The notes below the pieces were generated by a model. The model was not told the DNA's origin. It was given only the letters and a program-made list of their open reading frames with translations, and made no database searches. From the NCBI GenBank assembly GCA_013152945.1, contig JAADFL010000096.1, forward strand, positions 1-24,127: a stretch of 24,127 nucleotides of DNA, in the 5' to 3' direction. Position numbers and translations under genes: made by a program. Of the stretch, positions 7,542-15,052 are shown one piece after another. Origin of the DNA: Deltaproteobacteria bacterium. Its GTDB lineage: Bacteria > Myxococcota_A > JAADFL01. Every line of letters begins with the position of its first letter. Within the stretch, counting starts at the first letter, position 1.

Positions 7542-8180
7542 TTAATCGTCAATCCTGTAGATTCTGAGGTCATCGAAGAAAACAGAGCTTCGCCAATTTC
7601 CAAATGAAAAGTAATTGTATCCCATCGAAGCCGTGAGCGGATTTTGGTCTTTTCTGTACAAGAATTTCTTTTCGTCGAGGTACCATGTTATATCGGAACC
7701 TAATCTGACTACCTTGCACTTGTAACGTTTATTCGGCAGCCAATTTGCCGATCGGTCCTCCGCTCTTTCAGGCTCGTGTTCGTTCAACCTGGAAATTACC
7801 GATATCCGGTCATGCCATCCGCCGAGAATGAAGGAGTACCCGTCACCATGCTCATGAATTTTTCCGTCTCCCCAGGCATTGAACTTTATGTCAACCGCCT
7901 TTGATTCGGACCACATAACCAGTTCAATGACGGCGTTGTCCGGGAGTTTCACTCCCTTGAGCACCAGGTTCCTGTTTTGAGCCAGGGTCGAGTGTGCTGC
8001 GCCGTCCTTTATTCGCCAGTCCCCGCCCTGTACATACCAGTTGGAGCCCAAGACCTTCCGGTTGAAGTTATCTTTGAAGACCAGGGTCAAGTTTGGACCT
8101 TTTTCTTTGCAAGAACAGGACAGTAATACGAACAGACACGCACCCGCCAGGGTAGTGAAGGTCGGGAAGATATTCTTCAC
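7542..8180 (-). CDS. LamG/concanavalin-like domain lipoprotein
   Basis: 212 aa from a GTG at 8180 whose last bases overlap the upstream gene's TGA (GTGA, 8177-8180), with GGGAG (8189-8193) 8 nt upstream. The longer frame to 8309 would run far inside the neighbour and bury the signal peptide. The N-terminus KNIFPTFTTLAGACLFVLLSC is a lipoprotein signal with LLSC (Cys22). The body begins FKDNFNRKVLGSNWYVQGGDWRIKDG and ends FFDDLRIYRID, the typical opening and closing strands of a concanavalin A-like lectin/glucanase fold (LamG or DUF1080-like). Such domains often bind glycans or occur in 3-keto-disaccharide hydrolase-type proteins; I cannot assign catalysis. Translationally coupled to the TPR lipoprotein. 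Confidence 0.83.
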   Translation of the reverse strand: MKNIFPTFTTLAGACLFVLLSCSCKEKGPNLTLVFKDNFNRKVLGSNWYVQGGDWRIKDGAAHSTLAQNRNLVLKGVKLPDNAVIELVMWSESKAVDIKFNAWGDGKIHEHGDGYSFILGGWHDRISVISRLNEHEPERAEDRSANWLPNKRYKCKVVRLGSDITWYLDEKKFLYRKDQNPLTASMGYNYFSFGNWRSSVFFDDLRIYRIDD

Positions 8181-9016
8181 AATCCGAACTCCCGTGACCT
8201 GTGCAGCTTTTCCCTTATTCTTCTCAACAGGCTCCTGGCCTTGCTCCTCCACACGGAGGCTGCCTCGCCGATCATATCTCTTGCAAAGAACAGGACCTGC
8301 TTTGCGCAATGGACTGCATCTTTCAGGGAGTCATCCTCCAGCTTGGCCTCTGCCAGGTACAACCAGTTTTCAGGCCATCTCGGAGCCAAGGCAACTGCCT
8401 TTTCCAAGTTTTCCAGTGCTGCATCCAGGTCACCCGGACCTGATGGATAAGATGGAGCCTTTAAAAAGACGGCACCGAGCGCCCTCCTTGGCGCAGCATG
8501 AAAGAATGTCTCGTCCAGTTCAACGGCTTTTTTGAGTGCAAAGATGATGTCAGGCAACCTGGAAATACCCTCGGAAGGATCGGATTGTACAAGCAGGCCG
8601 AGGTTGATAGCCGTATAATAATAACCTTGGACTTTTTTCGGATTTTTCCGCATGAAAAGTTCAGCAATTTTGTATGCGCGGCGAGCAGCATCGTGTTTTT
8701 CGTTGTTCCTGCCGTACAATGCAAGCCAGCTTAAGGCCTTGAGCTCGAGTATGTCCGATTTGGGTCCTGAAGCACCGTACTTTCTTGCCTTGTGCACTGC
8801 CTTGAGGACTATCCTGGCATCGCTGTTCAGCCCTGTATCCGCCTTTTTCCCGGCCAGTTTCAACAGTTCTTTCGGAGAGTCCGGTAACTTGACTTGTTTT
8901 TGACCGAGACTGAAACCTTGTTCTTTTTTGCTTATGGAAAAAAGTACACAACCATGCATTAGAAACTGTGTCAAAAGGACAAGGAACAAGAACCTAACAT
9001 TGCACAAGGTCTTCAT
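8177..9016 (-). CDS. TPR-repeat lipoprotein
   Basis: 279 aa. The N-terminus MKTLCNVRFLFLVLLTQFLMHGC is a short basic-hydrophobic signal ending in a probable lipobox (Cys23; Met at -3 is slightly atypical). The mature part is helical with TPR-like units: NEKHDAARRAYKIAELFM, SRLPDIIFALKKAVELDE and GDLDAALENLEKAVALAPRWPENWLYLAEAKL. The layout, including YYYTAINLG in the middle, recalls TatT-type periplasmic TPR proteins of TRAP systems, but no TRAP gene is nearby, so this is only a resemblance. It heads a two-gene unit with the LamG-like lipoprotein (4-bp overlap). No Shine-Dalgarno precedes the ATG, and a promoter ends 11 nt before it. Confidence 0.85.
   Translation of the reverse strand: MKTLCNVRFLFLVLLTQFLMHGCVLFSISKKEQGFSLGQKQVKLPDSPKELLKLAGKKADTGLNSDARIVLKAVHKARKYGASGPKSDILELKALSWLALYGRNNEKHDAARRAYKIAELFMRKNPKKVQGYYYTAINLGLLVQSDPSEGISRLPDIIFALKKAVELDETFFHAAPRRALGAVFLKAPSYPSGPGDLDAALENLEKAVALAPRWPENWLYLAEAKLEDDSLKDAVHCAKQVLFFARDMIGEAASVWRSKARSLLRRIREKLHRSREFGL
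8189..8193 (-). promoter_or_regulatory. Shine-Dalgarno fixing the GTG start at 8180
   Basis: GGGAG on the minus strand, 8 nt upstream of the GTG that overlaps the TGA of the preceding gene. Confidence 0.65.
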
Positions 9017-9027
9017 GCTTTTACATG

Positions 9028-9056
9028 CTATTACACAAAATATTTGGAAGCAACAA
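9028..9056 (-). promoter_or_regulatory. Promoter of the TPR lipoprotein gene, close to the start codon
   Basis: On the minus strand TTGTTG (9056-9051), 17-bp spacer, TAATAG (9033-9028), then 11 nt to the ATG at 9016. The expected leader is about 5 nt. Confidence 0.45.
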
Positions 9057-9131
9057 TTGCAGGAGATGAGCTGGTAATCAAATGAAAGGCCGGTTACGGC
9101 AGTTACCTGGATGCAGGCACAGCAATCCTGC

Positions 9132-9159
9132 TTGACACCGTGAAAGCAAGTAGTACAAG
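9132..9159 (+). promoter_or_regulatory. Promoter of the dehydrogenase gene
   Basis: Consensus TTGACA (9132-9137), 16-bp spacer, TACAAG (9154-9159). The start would be near 9166, leaving a 24-nt leader that contains the GGGGAG Shine-Dalgarno. It is back to back with the promoter at 9028-9056. Confidence 0.5.
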
Positions 9160-9189
9160 AATTAGTTTGAAAAAAGCATGGGGAGATAG

Positions 9190-10443
9190 ATGGAGTCTTT
9201 GTACGAAAATATCAAGGGAGCGCAACACCAGAGATTTTTCCGGGCAGCCGAGTTACTTGGGCTGCAAGATGATATAATGAAGGTTCTCCTGGTTCCGGAA
9301 CGCCAGGTGCTGGTAAAATGTCCGGTGGTAACGGAAAACGGCGGGATTGAAGTCATGGAAGGTTCCCTTGTGCAGCACAATACCGCCAGGGGGCCAGGAA
9401 AAGGGGGGCTGCGCATCCATCCGGATGTCACATTGGAAGAAACAAGGTCTCTTGCTGCTCTTATGACCTGGAAATGTGCCGCAGTGGAGATACCGTTCGG
9501 TGGAGCCAAGGGCTCACTCCGGGTTGATCCATCCTTGCTTGGTACTTCAATGCTACAAAAGTTGGTACGACGTTATACTGCCGAGGTCGCTAATGAACTT
9601 GGTCCCGACAAGATAGTCCTGGCGCCGGATGTGGGTTCTGATTCCAGTGTCATGGCTTGGATGATGGATACGTACAGCCAGATTGTGGGCCATACCTCGC
9701 TGGGTGTGGTCACAGGCAAACCAATGGAAGCCGGTGGCTCCAAGGTGAGGAACCGGGCTGTTGCAAGGGGCGCTCATTTCGTTTTCAGGGAAGCCTGTGC
9801 ATTGGCAGGCCTGGAAGTAGAAGAGTCCAGGGTTGCAATCCAGGGGTTTGGCAACGTAGGTAAACAGATGGCTGAAATGTTGGAAAATGACGGGGCCAAG
9901 ATAGTTGCGGTGGCCGATACCGGTGGAGCTGTCTACAAGGAATCAGGGCTTAATGTACCTGCATTGGCAAGACACAAACAGGAATCCGGGACCGTGTCAG
10001 ATTTTCCGGATGGTGAAAGAATTTCCATCAATGACATGATCGCACTGGACATTGAAGTGTTAGTACCTGCCGCGGTCGGTGAATTGTTACATAAAGAAAA
10101 TGCCGGTAAGGTGAGGGCAAAGATACTCCTCGAAGCGGCGAATGCTCCAACTACACCGGAGGCGGATGAAATTCTTGCACAAAACGGGGTGTTTGTCCTG
10201 CCTGATATCTTGTGCAATGCAGGTGGTGTGACTGTAAGTTATTTCGAGTGGGTGCAAAGCTTGCAAAGTTTTTTCTGGGACGAAGAAACCATCGAGAACT
10301 ACCTCGAAAAGGTCTTGAGGAAAGCTTTCCACCAAATATACAAAGAAAGCCAGGACAGGAATATCAGGATGAGAACTGCTGCCTATGTATTGGCCATAGG
10401 TAGAGTGGAGAAGGCTTTACGTACAAGGGGTATCTTTCCATGA
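9190..10443 (+). CDS. gdhA: Glu/Leu/Phe/Val dehydrogenase, probably glutamate dehydrogenase
   Basis: 417 aa, the usual length of the hexameric bacterial enzymes. It interconverts glutamate and 2-oxoglutarate plus ammonia using NAD(P). Substrate-binding and catalytic lysines are in place: Lys71 in GPGKGGLRIHP, Lys95 in MTWKCA and Lys107 in PFGGAKGS (the last Gly of the usual GGAKGG is Ser here). APDVGSDSSVMAWMMDTYS follows, and the Rossmann loop is QGFGNVGKQMAEML. The C-terminal half contains LLEAANAPTTPEAD and ILCNAGGVTVSYFEW, typical of the family. The ATG at 9190 has GGGGAG just upstream and a good promoter. It is a single-gene unit divergent from the TPR lipoprotein. Leucine or phenylalanine dehydrogenase is less likely, given the length and the GPxKGGLRxHP motif. 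Coenzyme preference not decided. Confidence 0.93.
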   Translation: MESLYENIKGAQHQRFFRAAELLGLQDDIMKVLLVPERQVLVKCPVVTENGGIEVMEGSLVQHNTARGPGKGGLRIHPDVTLEETRSLAALMTWKCAAVEIPFGGAKGSLRVDPSLLGTSMLQKLVRRYTAEVANELGPDKIVLAPDVGSDSSVMAWMMDTYSQIVGHTSLGVVTGKPMEAGGSKVRNRAVARGAHFVFREACALAGLEVEESRVAIQGFGNVGKQMAEMLENDGAKIVAVADTGGAVYKESGLNVPALARHKQESGTVSDFPDGERISINDMIALDIEVLVPAAVGELLHKENAGKVRAKILLEAANAPTTPEADEILAQNGVFVLPDILCNAGGVTVSYFEWVQSLQSFFWDEETIENYLEKVLRKAFHQIYKESQDRNIRMRTAAYVLAIGRVEKALRTRGIFP

Positions 10444-10744
10444 CCTGGCCTGGAGCCGTTTCCTAATTGGGTGTACCGGTTCCCCTGGCGCCGACCTTTA
10501 AGTGATCTATGATGGAAACCACGAAAGATACGGGCTATGGCCGGGAGAATTTGCGAGAGAAGCCGGGATCTACACGGGAAAGAAGAAAACTTTGGAGAAA
10601 GTGACAGGGGCGTACAAGCCAAGCTCTGCCGGTCACAGGTGCTTTAGACCCTGGATAACGCTCCATGCCCTCGCCGAGGACCGGTGATATACCCGAACCA
10701 AAATCCACGACTTCACGTTTCCGCCGAACCAGTACACATGGCCT
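10444..10744. other. Intergenic region between convergent genes, nothing recognised
   Basis: About 300 bp between the dehydrogenase stop and the stop of the MORN lipoprotein. The short open frames here (for example minus 10383-10622) are low in recognisable sequence and lack Shine-Dalgarno sites. No T-tailed hairpin, tRNA or repeat was seen. It could be a decayed gene or simple spacer. Confidence 0.5.
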
Positions 10745-11290
10745 TCAGTGTGCATTAGGCGGTTCTATTTTGATACCATTGACGGCACGAACGCATTCAC
10801 CGGTTTCAAGGGAGCAGACAAAGCCTTTGTCACATGGAATCTGGTAACATCCATCTACGCAATATCCCCTGCTTTCATCGCATCTGGTGAAGGGAGGTTC
10901 GCAATCAAGGTCTTGCTTGCAGGGTTTGTAGACAGGGCAGGGGCCGAAATCTTTTTCTTTTGGCTTGCTATCGTCTTTTTCCCAGGTCTTCCATATGCCG
11001 CAGCGGTTTCCCCACCTGTACTCACCGGCGGTTCTTGGACTTCCATCGTCGTACCAGGTTCGCCACGTGCCGTGTCTCTCGGCTTTTCCATTTCTCTTAA
11101 GTCTGATACATCCTTTTTCGATTCCCTGGGGCGGTCCCGTGCCTACAAGCCTCGCGTCTTCAGGGCATTTTGATTTTTTGACCTGTGTGGGCGTGCAAGC
11201 AGCCAGGGAAAAAGCAAGGGTCATGCATGACAATATTAATACGGCGTTGTATGCTTGTTGCTGAAACCGCTCTCGTATTAATCTTTCCAT
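10745..11290 (-). CDS. Cys-rich lipoprotein with MORN-like repeats
   Basis: 181 aa. The N-terminus carries a hydrophobic signal ending in LAAC (Cys32), a clear lipobox. Residues about 73-105 hold two MORN/YwqK-like strands (GTWRTWYDDGSPRTAGEY and GIWKTWEKDD). The C-terminal part is Cys-rich: nine cysteines between FGPCPVY and the end, in C-x5-C-x6-C-x5-C-type spacing (DLDCEPPFTRCDESRGYC, DKGFVCSLETGECV), probably disulfide-bonded and EGF-like in appearance. Such Cys-rich tails are, as I recall, common in myxobacterial-type exported proteins. A TATAAT box ends 6 nt before the ATG and no Shine-Dalgarno is present. It lies 76 bp behind the barrel-like gene, with its own promoter. Function unknown; probably a surface-exposed or periplasmic-facing lipoprotein. 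Confidence 0.83.
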   Translation of the reverse strand: MERLIRERFQQQAYNAVLILSCMTLAFSLAACTPTQVKKSKCPEDARLVGTGPPQGIEKGCIRLKRNGKAERHGTWRTWYDDGSPRTAGEYRWGNRCGIWKTWEKDDSKPKEKDFGPCPVYKPCKQDLDCEPPFTRCDESRGYCVDGCYQIPCDKGFVCSLETGECVRAVNGIKIEPPNAH

Positions 11291-11296
11291 GATTTG

Positions 11297-11326
11297 ATTA
11301 TATTATTTTCCGGTCATATCGTCCAA
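11297..11326 (-). promoter_or_regulatory. Promoter of the MORN lipoprotein, predicted +1 at the ATG
   Basis: On the minus strand TTGGAC (11326-11321), 18-bp spacer, perfect TATAAT (11302-11297), then CAAATC and the ATG at 11290. With the usual 7-nt distance, +1 is the A of the ATG. Confidence 0.6.
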
Positions 11327-11349
11327 TTCTTGATCTTGAGGGCGTGCTT

Positions 11350-11367
11350 GAGCCGTTGTAACGGCTC
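11350..11367 (-). terminator. Hairpin at the stop codon of the barrel-like gene
   Basis: GAGCCGT and ACGGCTC form a perfect 7-bp stem with a 4-nt loop, beginning at the first base past the TAG's second base on the minus strand. No T-run follows (AAGCACGCCC), so it is at most a weak or factor-assisted terminator or an mRNA 3'-end protector. It separates the barrel gene from the MORN gene, which has its own promoter. Confidence 0.35.
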
Positions 11368-11903
11368 TATATGGTAAGCCTAAGCCATGCCGAGAGGGTG
11401 ATGTTGGCAGCAGCATATTTCTCGAACCACCAAAAGTCGGCATCAGCATTCACTCCAACCTCGAACCATTCATGGAGCCTCAGGCCGAGCAAAGCCCCGG
11501 CCTTTAGCGCCAGATTTGCATCACTATTGAGCCATTGGCTCCCGACTCCGACAAGGGCTCCGAGTTCGAGGAAATCCGCAATGGTCGGCCCCAGCACGAC
11601 CTCGAGGGTCCAGGATGTAATGTTTCCGGGATCGTCCAGGTCGTACCAGCACAATGATGTTTGTGCTCCTATGAAGTTGAAGAGCTTGATGCCGGCAGTG
11701 CCTCCGACCGACAAACCACCTCCCAAGGGTGGGATCTTGTTTGCCGATCCGGAGGAAGATCGATAGTCATCTGCACTGAATGTCCAGCCCTTTATGCTGT
11801 ACCCGACCTTTGGGCCGGCATAGACCAAAAGGATATCGGCCGATGCTTCGAAAGATATTGCACATGTGAAAAAGACAATTAATGTCTGCCAGGTTTTTTT
11901 CAT
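11367..11903 (-). CDS. Outer-membrane beta-barrel-like protein
   Basis: 178 aa from the ATG at 11903, which has AGGTGA a few nt upstream; the open frame reaches 11951 but that would add residues before the signal peptide and overlap the PQQ gene. The signal MKKTWQTLIVFFTCAISFEASA is followed by DILLVYAGPKVGYS. The mature part is made of alternating strands with many Gly, aromatic and short polar turns (VYAGPKVGYSIKGWTF, GGGLSVGGTAGIKLF, ALVGVGSQWL, LKAGALLGLRLHEWFEVGVNAD) and ends in AWLRLTI, compatible with an eight-strand-sized barrel. Specific family not recognised. It sits 44 bp after the PQQ-propeller gene and probably shares its message. Confidence 0.75.
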   Translation of the reverse strand: MKKTWQTLIVFFTCAISFEASADILLVYAGPKVGYSIKGWTFSADDYRSSSGSANKIPPLGGGLSVGGTAGIKLFNFIGAQTSLCWYDLDDPGNITSWTLEVVLGPTIADFLELGALVGVGSQWLNSDANLALKAGALLGLRLHEWFEVGVNADADFWWFEKYAAANITLSAWLRLTI

Positions 11904-11947
11904 GCCTTCACCTGCCCTTTGTGTTCCCATAACAGAATGCCGGGTTA

Positions 11948-13234
11948 TCATTTTCTTTTATAAACGCCCAACTTGAACGCATACAATTCTCTGTCCCCAC
12001 AGGCCATAAACAACATGCTCTTATAGACAACCGCATCGGCATCCATCCGGCCTCCATGGTTCTTGTATATCCAGACCTGTTTGCCTGTTTTCACATCCAG
12101 ACCGTAGAAGTTATGGTCACCACGACCGCCGCCAAAGAAGACCCTGTCGTCGTGAAAAGCAGGTGCGGATAGAATCGGCCCTTTTGTGCCATATTTCCAT
12201 GCAAGTTTTCCGGAATCGGCGTCCAGGCAGTAGAAGTCGGTGTCGAAAGATCCAAAAAACACCTTGCCCCTGTATGTACGTATTGCGCTCATTATCTTGC
12301 CCTTTGTTTGAAACTTCCACTTCACCTTGCCGTTGTGGATGTCAAGGGCATACAGATTCTTGTCATGGCTTCCAACATACACCAGGCCATTGTCCACTAC
12401 GGGAGTGGATGTGATTTCAGCTCCTGTCCTGGTTCTCCACCTGAGCACTCCTGTCTTTGCATCCAGGGCATATAAATAGCCGTCCATATTGCCGACAAAA
12501 AGGGTTTTGTCGGCAATGATTGGTGATGAGTATGAAAAGGCTCCAGTCTCATACTTTACCGCCGGTGACTCTTGCACTTTCCCGGCCTTTTCGATCTCGT
12601 CAGCAGCATTTTGTTTCTTGTTTTCAAGATTTGCGGCCTTGTTCCCGTTGTTCTCCTTGGCATTCTGCTTCAATGCCTTGTCCCCGGCATCTTTTTTCCC
12701 GTTGGTGGTCAGGGTCAATAAGAAACCACCGGGCTTCGGTTTTCCCGCTTTCGGAGGGAAAGTCCATACCACGGAACCGTCCGCCACTGACAGGGCATAC
12801 ATGGTCTTGTCATAACTTCCGAAGTACACCATCCCATTAAAAACCGCGGGATCGGATTTTATCCTGCTGCCGGTTGGAAACTTCCAAAGCAGGTTGCCTT
12901 CCCTGTCCAGGCAATAGAAGAAATAATTGGTGCTTCCGAACATTATGCGCTTGCCGTCTTTGCTGGCGACAGGAGATGAATATATGTCCTGCCTCGTGGG
13001 AAATCTCCACTTGTGGGTTCCGGTCTTGAGATCCACTGCGTTTAAAAAACCTGCCTCATCTCCCATGAGAATCAATCCTTCACCATCACCTGTTTCCAAT
13101 ACCAGGGGAGTGGACCAGATTGGCTCACTGCCTTGATACTCCCAGGCCAGGGTTACGTTTCCGGTACATCCCGGTGAACAGTTGAGAAGTAAGGTCAGGG
13201 CCAGGAAACCTGAATATCCGGTGTAATGTTTCAT
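11948..13234 (-). CDS. PQQ-like (BamB-type) beta-propeller lipoprotein
   Basis: 428 aa, with a very strong Shine-Dalgarno (AGGAGGGGG) just before the ATG. The signal sequence ends LLLNCSPGC; either Cys19 or Cys23 may be lipidated, neither lipobox being ideal. The body is a series of PQQ-type blades with the characteristic (Y/N)ALD-x-K(T/N)G-x-(V/L)-x-W motif: LNAVDLKTGTHKWRF, YCLDREGNLLWKF, YALSVADGSVVWTF, YALDAKTGVLRWRT, YALDIHNGKVKWKF, YCLDADSGKLAWKY, YGLDVKTGKQVWIY. An insert of about 60 residues rich in Lys, Asn and Ala (near 165-228) interrupts the propeller after the third of these. BamB-like propellers serve as scaffolds in the outer-membrane assembly machinery, but many paralogues have other roles, so I do not call it bamB. 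PQQ enzymes are unlikely because catalytic residues and length are missing. Confidence 0.9.
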   Translation of the reverse strand: MKHYTGYSGFLALTLLLNCSPGCTGNVTLAWEYQGSEPIWSTPLVLETGDGEGLILMGDEAGFLNAVDLKTGTHKWRFPTRQDIYSSPVASKDGKRIMFGSTNYFFYCLDREGNLLWKFPTGSRIKSDPAVFNGMVYFGSYDKTMYALSVADGSVVWTFPPKAGKPKPGGFLLTLTTNGKKDAGDKALKQNAKENNGNKAANLENKKQNAADEIEKAGKVQESPAVKYETGAFSYSSPIIADKTLFVGNMDGYLYALDAKTGVLRWRTRTGAEITSTPVVDNGLVYVGSHDKNLYALDIHNGKVKWKFQTKGKIMSAIRTYRGKVFFGSFDTDFYCLDADSGKLAWKYGTKGPILSAPAFHDDRVFFGGGRGDHNFYGLDVKTGKQVWIYKNHGGRMDADAVVYKSMLFMACGDRELYAFKLGVYKRK

Positions 13235-13422
13235 TTCCCCCTCCTGTGCCCGGTTGCCAGGTAAACGCCCTTACCTTGATAACCGGGTGAAGGACATTCC
13301 AATTACCTTCCAGATGATTGAGTAACATTCCAGCCGTGTTTTCGTCAATGCCGCCTGAACAGGATGTGATGATTCGGCGAAAGTTGTTGATATAGGTTTT
13401 CCGGCAGACATCTTGTCTGTTT

Positions 13423-13428
13423 ATAATG
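13423..13428 (+). promoter_or_regulatory. -10 box for the small basic protein gene
   Basis: Perfect TATAAT, with a poor -35 (TTTCCG at 13399-13404, 18-bp spacer). It includes the ATG at 13426 of the longer reading frame, so that ATG cannot be on a transcript starting near 13435. This supports the start at 13468. Confidence 0.5.
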
Positions 13429-13451
13429 GCTCATGGTAACAAAGACGGTGC

Positions 13452-13457
13452 AGGAGG
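13452..13457 (+). promoter_or_regulatory. Shine-Dalgarno of the small basic protein
   Basis: AGGAGG, 10 nt before the ATG at 13468; slightly long spacing, but the only good site in the region. Confidence 0.6.
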
Positions 13458-13467
13458 TTTTATTGCC

Positions 13468-13701
13468 ATGTCATCGAAGAAAGGCAGTAAAAGGAACACG
13501 AGCGATAAGAGGAAAAAGAAAAAGAGTGGAAGACGAAGCAAGGGGGGTAAGGCATTGAGGAGCGGGTCGTTGATGAGAATGAGGGGCGGCCTGAAGAACG
13601 TTGTTTCGAGTAAAGGCAAAGAATCAACCCTGTCCAAGGTGCTGACCTATCTGCTTCTGGCCGCTGCAATGGCCATGCTTTTATACAGGTTGATCAAATA
13701 A
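13468..13701 (+). CDS. Small highly basic protein with C-terminal membrane anchor
   Basis: 77 aa. Start taken at 13468 because AGGAGG lies upstream and a -10 box overlaps the earlier ATG. Residues 1-50 are extremely basic (SSKKGSKRNTSDKRKKKKSG, GRRSKGGKALRSG) and low complexity. A short GGLKNVVSSKGKES segment follows, then one hydrophobic helix (LTYLLLAAAMAMLLY) ending in RLIK. The topology should be a cytoplasmic basic head and a C-terminal membrane tail. The basic head could bind nucleic acid or acidic phospholipids, but this is inference only; no family recognised. It may be co-transcribed with nothing, since the next gene has its own promoter. Confidence 0.65.
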   Translation: MSSKKGSKRNTSDKRKKKKSGRRSKGGKALRSGSLMRMRGGLKNVVSSKGKESTLSKVLTYLLLAAAMAMLLYRLIK

Positions 13702-13784
13702 TCATTCGCATAAATAAAGCCAATCTCGATTTTGGAAAAGGCGGATACGAGTATTACCCGGAGGCGTTTAACCAGGCCTGCGGA

Positions 13785-13812
13785 TTGACAGTCGGCCGCC
13801 GGGATGTAACAT
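13785..13812 (+). promoter_or_regulatory. Promoter of the glycosyltransferase, abutting the start codon
   Basis: Consensus TTGACA (13785-13790), 16-bp spacer, TAACAT (13807-13812), then CCTGCC and the ATG at 13819. Only 6 nt separate -10 box and start codon, and no Shine-Dalgarno exists. Confidence 0.6.
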
Positions 13813-13818
13813 CCTGCC

Positions 13819-14997
13819 ATGCGCCTGATTTTTTTAAATAGCAGGCTGTCGGACAAGAGCGGAGCCGATCGGTGGCTTCTGGACATCGTGGCATCACTCC
13901 AGGGGAAGGCCGAGACACTGATGCTCTTCTCGAGGCAGGATGCAGACATGCCAACGGACGAACTGCGCCGGATCGGTCCTGCCAGGAGATTGAAGGGCCT
14001 GGATACCGGTGGAATAGGCAGACGTGTCACGCGCGGCTGCCTCGAGAAACTCGAAGATGCAATAAGGAATTTCGGGCCGGATGTGATTCACAGCAATGAC
14101 GTCGTCGATCCGGCTGTGTTGGATTTGATTGCAGTAACAGGCAAGGCCGTAGTCACGGTGCAGGACCACAGGTTTTTCTGTCCCGGCCCGGGCAAGGCAC
14201 TTCCGTCGGGCCGGATTTGTAACAGGATTTTCGGACCTGGATGCGGGGAATGCCTTGCCGATGCTTCGTACCTGCATGCCATGCTCGACCTAACGTTGAA
14301 AAGGTTGGAGGCTGCGAAAAAGGCTGCCGCAGTGATTACGCTGTCCGAATACATGGCAAAAGAGCTTGTGAGAGTAGGCGTGGACAAGGCGAGGATTCTT
14401 GTTATTCCGCCAATTGTCAAGCTGCCCTGGGGCCTTGGTTTTCAGGATGATTTGCCGTCCGGGTCGTATCACCTCCTGGCGTGTAGGCTGGTGCGGCACA
14501 AGGGCGTGAGGGTGGCCCTGGAGGCTGCCTCTTTATTGGCTACAGGTACTAGGTTGGTGGTGGCGGGTGACGGACCTTTGCAGAAAGAGGTTAAAGAGGC
14601 TGCATCTTTTGCAGGATCCGGGGTACGGTTCCTGGGCTGGCTTGAGCACGGGGAATTTTGGAAAATACTTCATGGCGCCTTGTCACTCTGGATGCCATCT
14701 ACCTGGATCGAGCCCTTTGGAATCGTCGGCCTTGAAGCCGGATTTGCCGGGGTGCCGGTTTTGGCTCCCCTGCGTGGCGGAGTGAGTGACTGGCTCTTGC
14801 CCGGCAAGACCGGTTTGGAAATAGGCCCCGGAGATGCAGTTGATCTTGCGGCAAAGGCGGATTACCTGGAATCGAATCCGGCCGAGAGGCTTGCCATGGG
14901 CCTTGCTGCGCAAACATGGCTTCAAGAGCGCTTCGATCCTTTTGGCACGCTTGCAAGATTGATGACATTGTATCAAGGATTTGGACCTGGATTTTGA
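13819..14997 (+). CDS. GT4-family glycosyltransferase (GT-B fold)
   Basis: 392 aa, cytoplasmic or membrane-peripheral. It should transfer a sugar from a nucleotide-sugar donor to an envelope glycan or lipid acceptor; both are unidentified. N-terminal domain: LIFLNSRLSDKSGADRWLLD, VIHSNDVVDP, and a four-Cys cluster (FFCPGPGK, RICNRIFGPGCGECL) of the kind seen in part of the GT4 family. C-terminal domain: ITLSEYMAKELVRVGV, LLACRLVRHKGVRVALEA, LVVAGDGPL, and the donor-binding EX7E motif with Glu298 and Glu306 in EPFGIVGLE, followed by GVPVLAPLRGGVSDWL. The N-terminal Gly-rich loop has Ser-Gly-Ala in the expected place. No glycan cluster surrounds it, so this looks like an orphan transferase. The promoter ends 6 nt before the ATG; likely leaderless. 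Confidence 0.92.
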   Translation: MRLIFLNSRLSDKSGADRWLLDIVASLQGKAETLMLFSRQDADMPTDELRRIGPARRLKGLDTGGIGRRVTRGCLEKLEDAIRNFGPDVIHSNDVVDPAVLDLIAVTGKAVVTVQDHRFFCPGPGKALPSGRICNRIFGPGCGECLADASYLHAMLDLTLKRLEAAKKAAAVITLSEYMAKELVRVGVDKARILVIPPIVKLPWGLGFQDDLPSGSYHLLACRLVRHKGVRVALEAASLLATGTRLVVAGDGPLQKEVKEAASFAGSGVRFLGWLEHGEFWKILHGALSLWMPSTWIEPFGIVGLEAGFAGVPVLAPLRGGVSDWLLPGKTGLEIGPGDAVDLAAKADYLESNPAERLAMGLAAQTWLQERFDPFGTLARLMTLYQGFGPGF

Positions 14998-15023
14998 GAT
15001 CGAGGCGCAACGGCCCTGGTGTA

Positions 15024-15052
15024 TTGCGTGCAGGAGGTTTATCTGGTATTGC
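15024..15052 (+). promoter_or_regulatory. Weak candidate promoter for the triple-DsbA gene
   Basis: TTGCGT (15024-15029), 17-bp spacer, TATTGC (15047-15052). The -10 is poor. It would give a leader of about 60 nt that includes the hairpin GGCCTT-TTG-AAGGCC (15080-15094) and the AGGAGG at 15104-15109. Confidence 0.25.

Noticed and set aside
10383-10687. Short frames on both strands in the convergent gap
   Set aside because: No Shine-Dalgarno, no domain, overlap with the end of the dehydrogenase; left as unassigned intergenic DNA.
12489-12815. 108-codon plus-strand frame
   Set aside because: Mirror of the low-complexity Lys/Asn insert of the PQQ-type gene; Phe/Ser-rich product is an artefact of that composition.
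13426-13467. Upstream start of the small basic protein
   Set aside because: Its ATG is part of the TATAAT box and has no ribosome site; the ATG at 13468 has both promoter and AGGAGG upstream.
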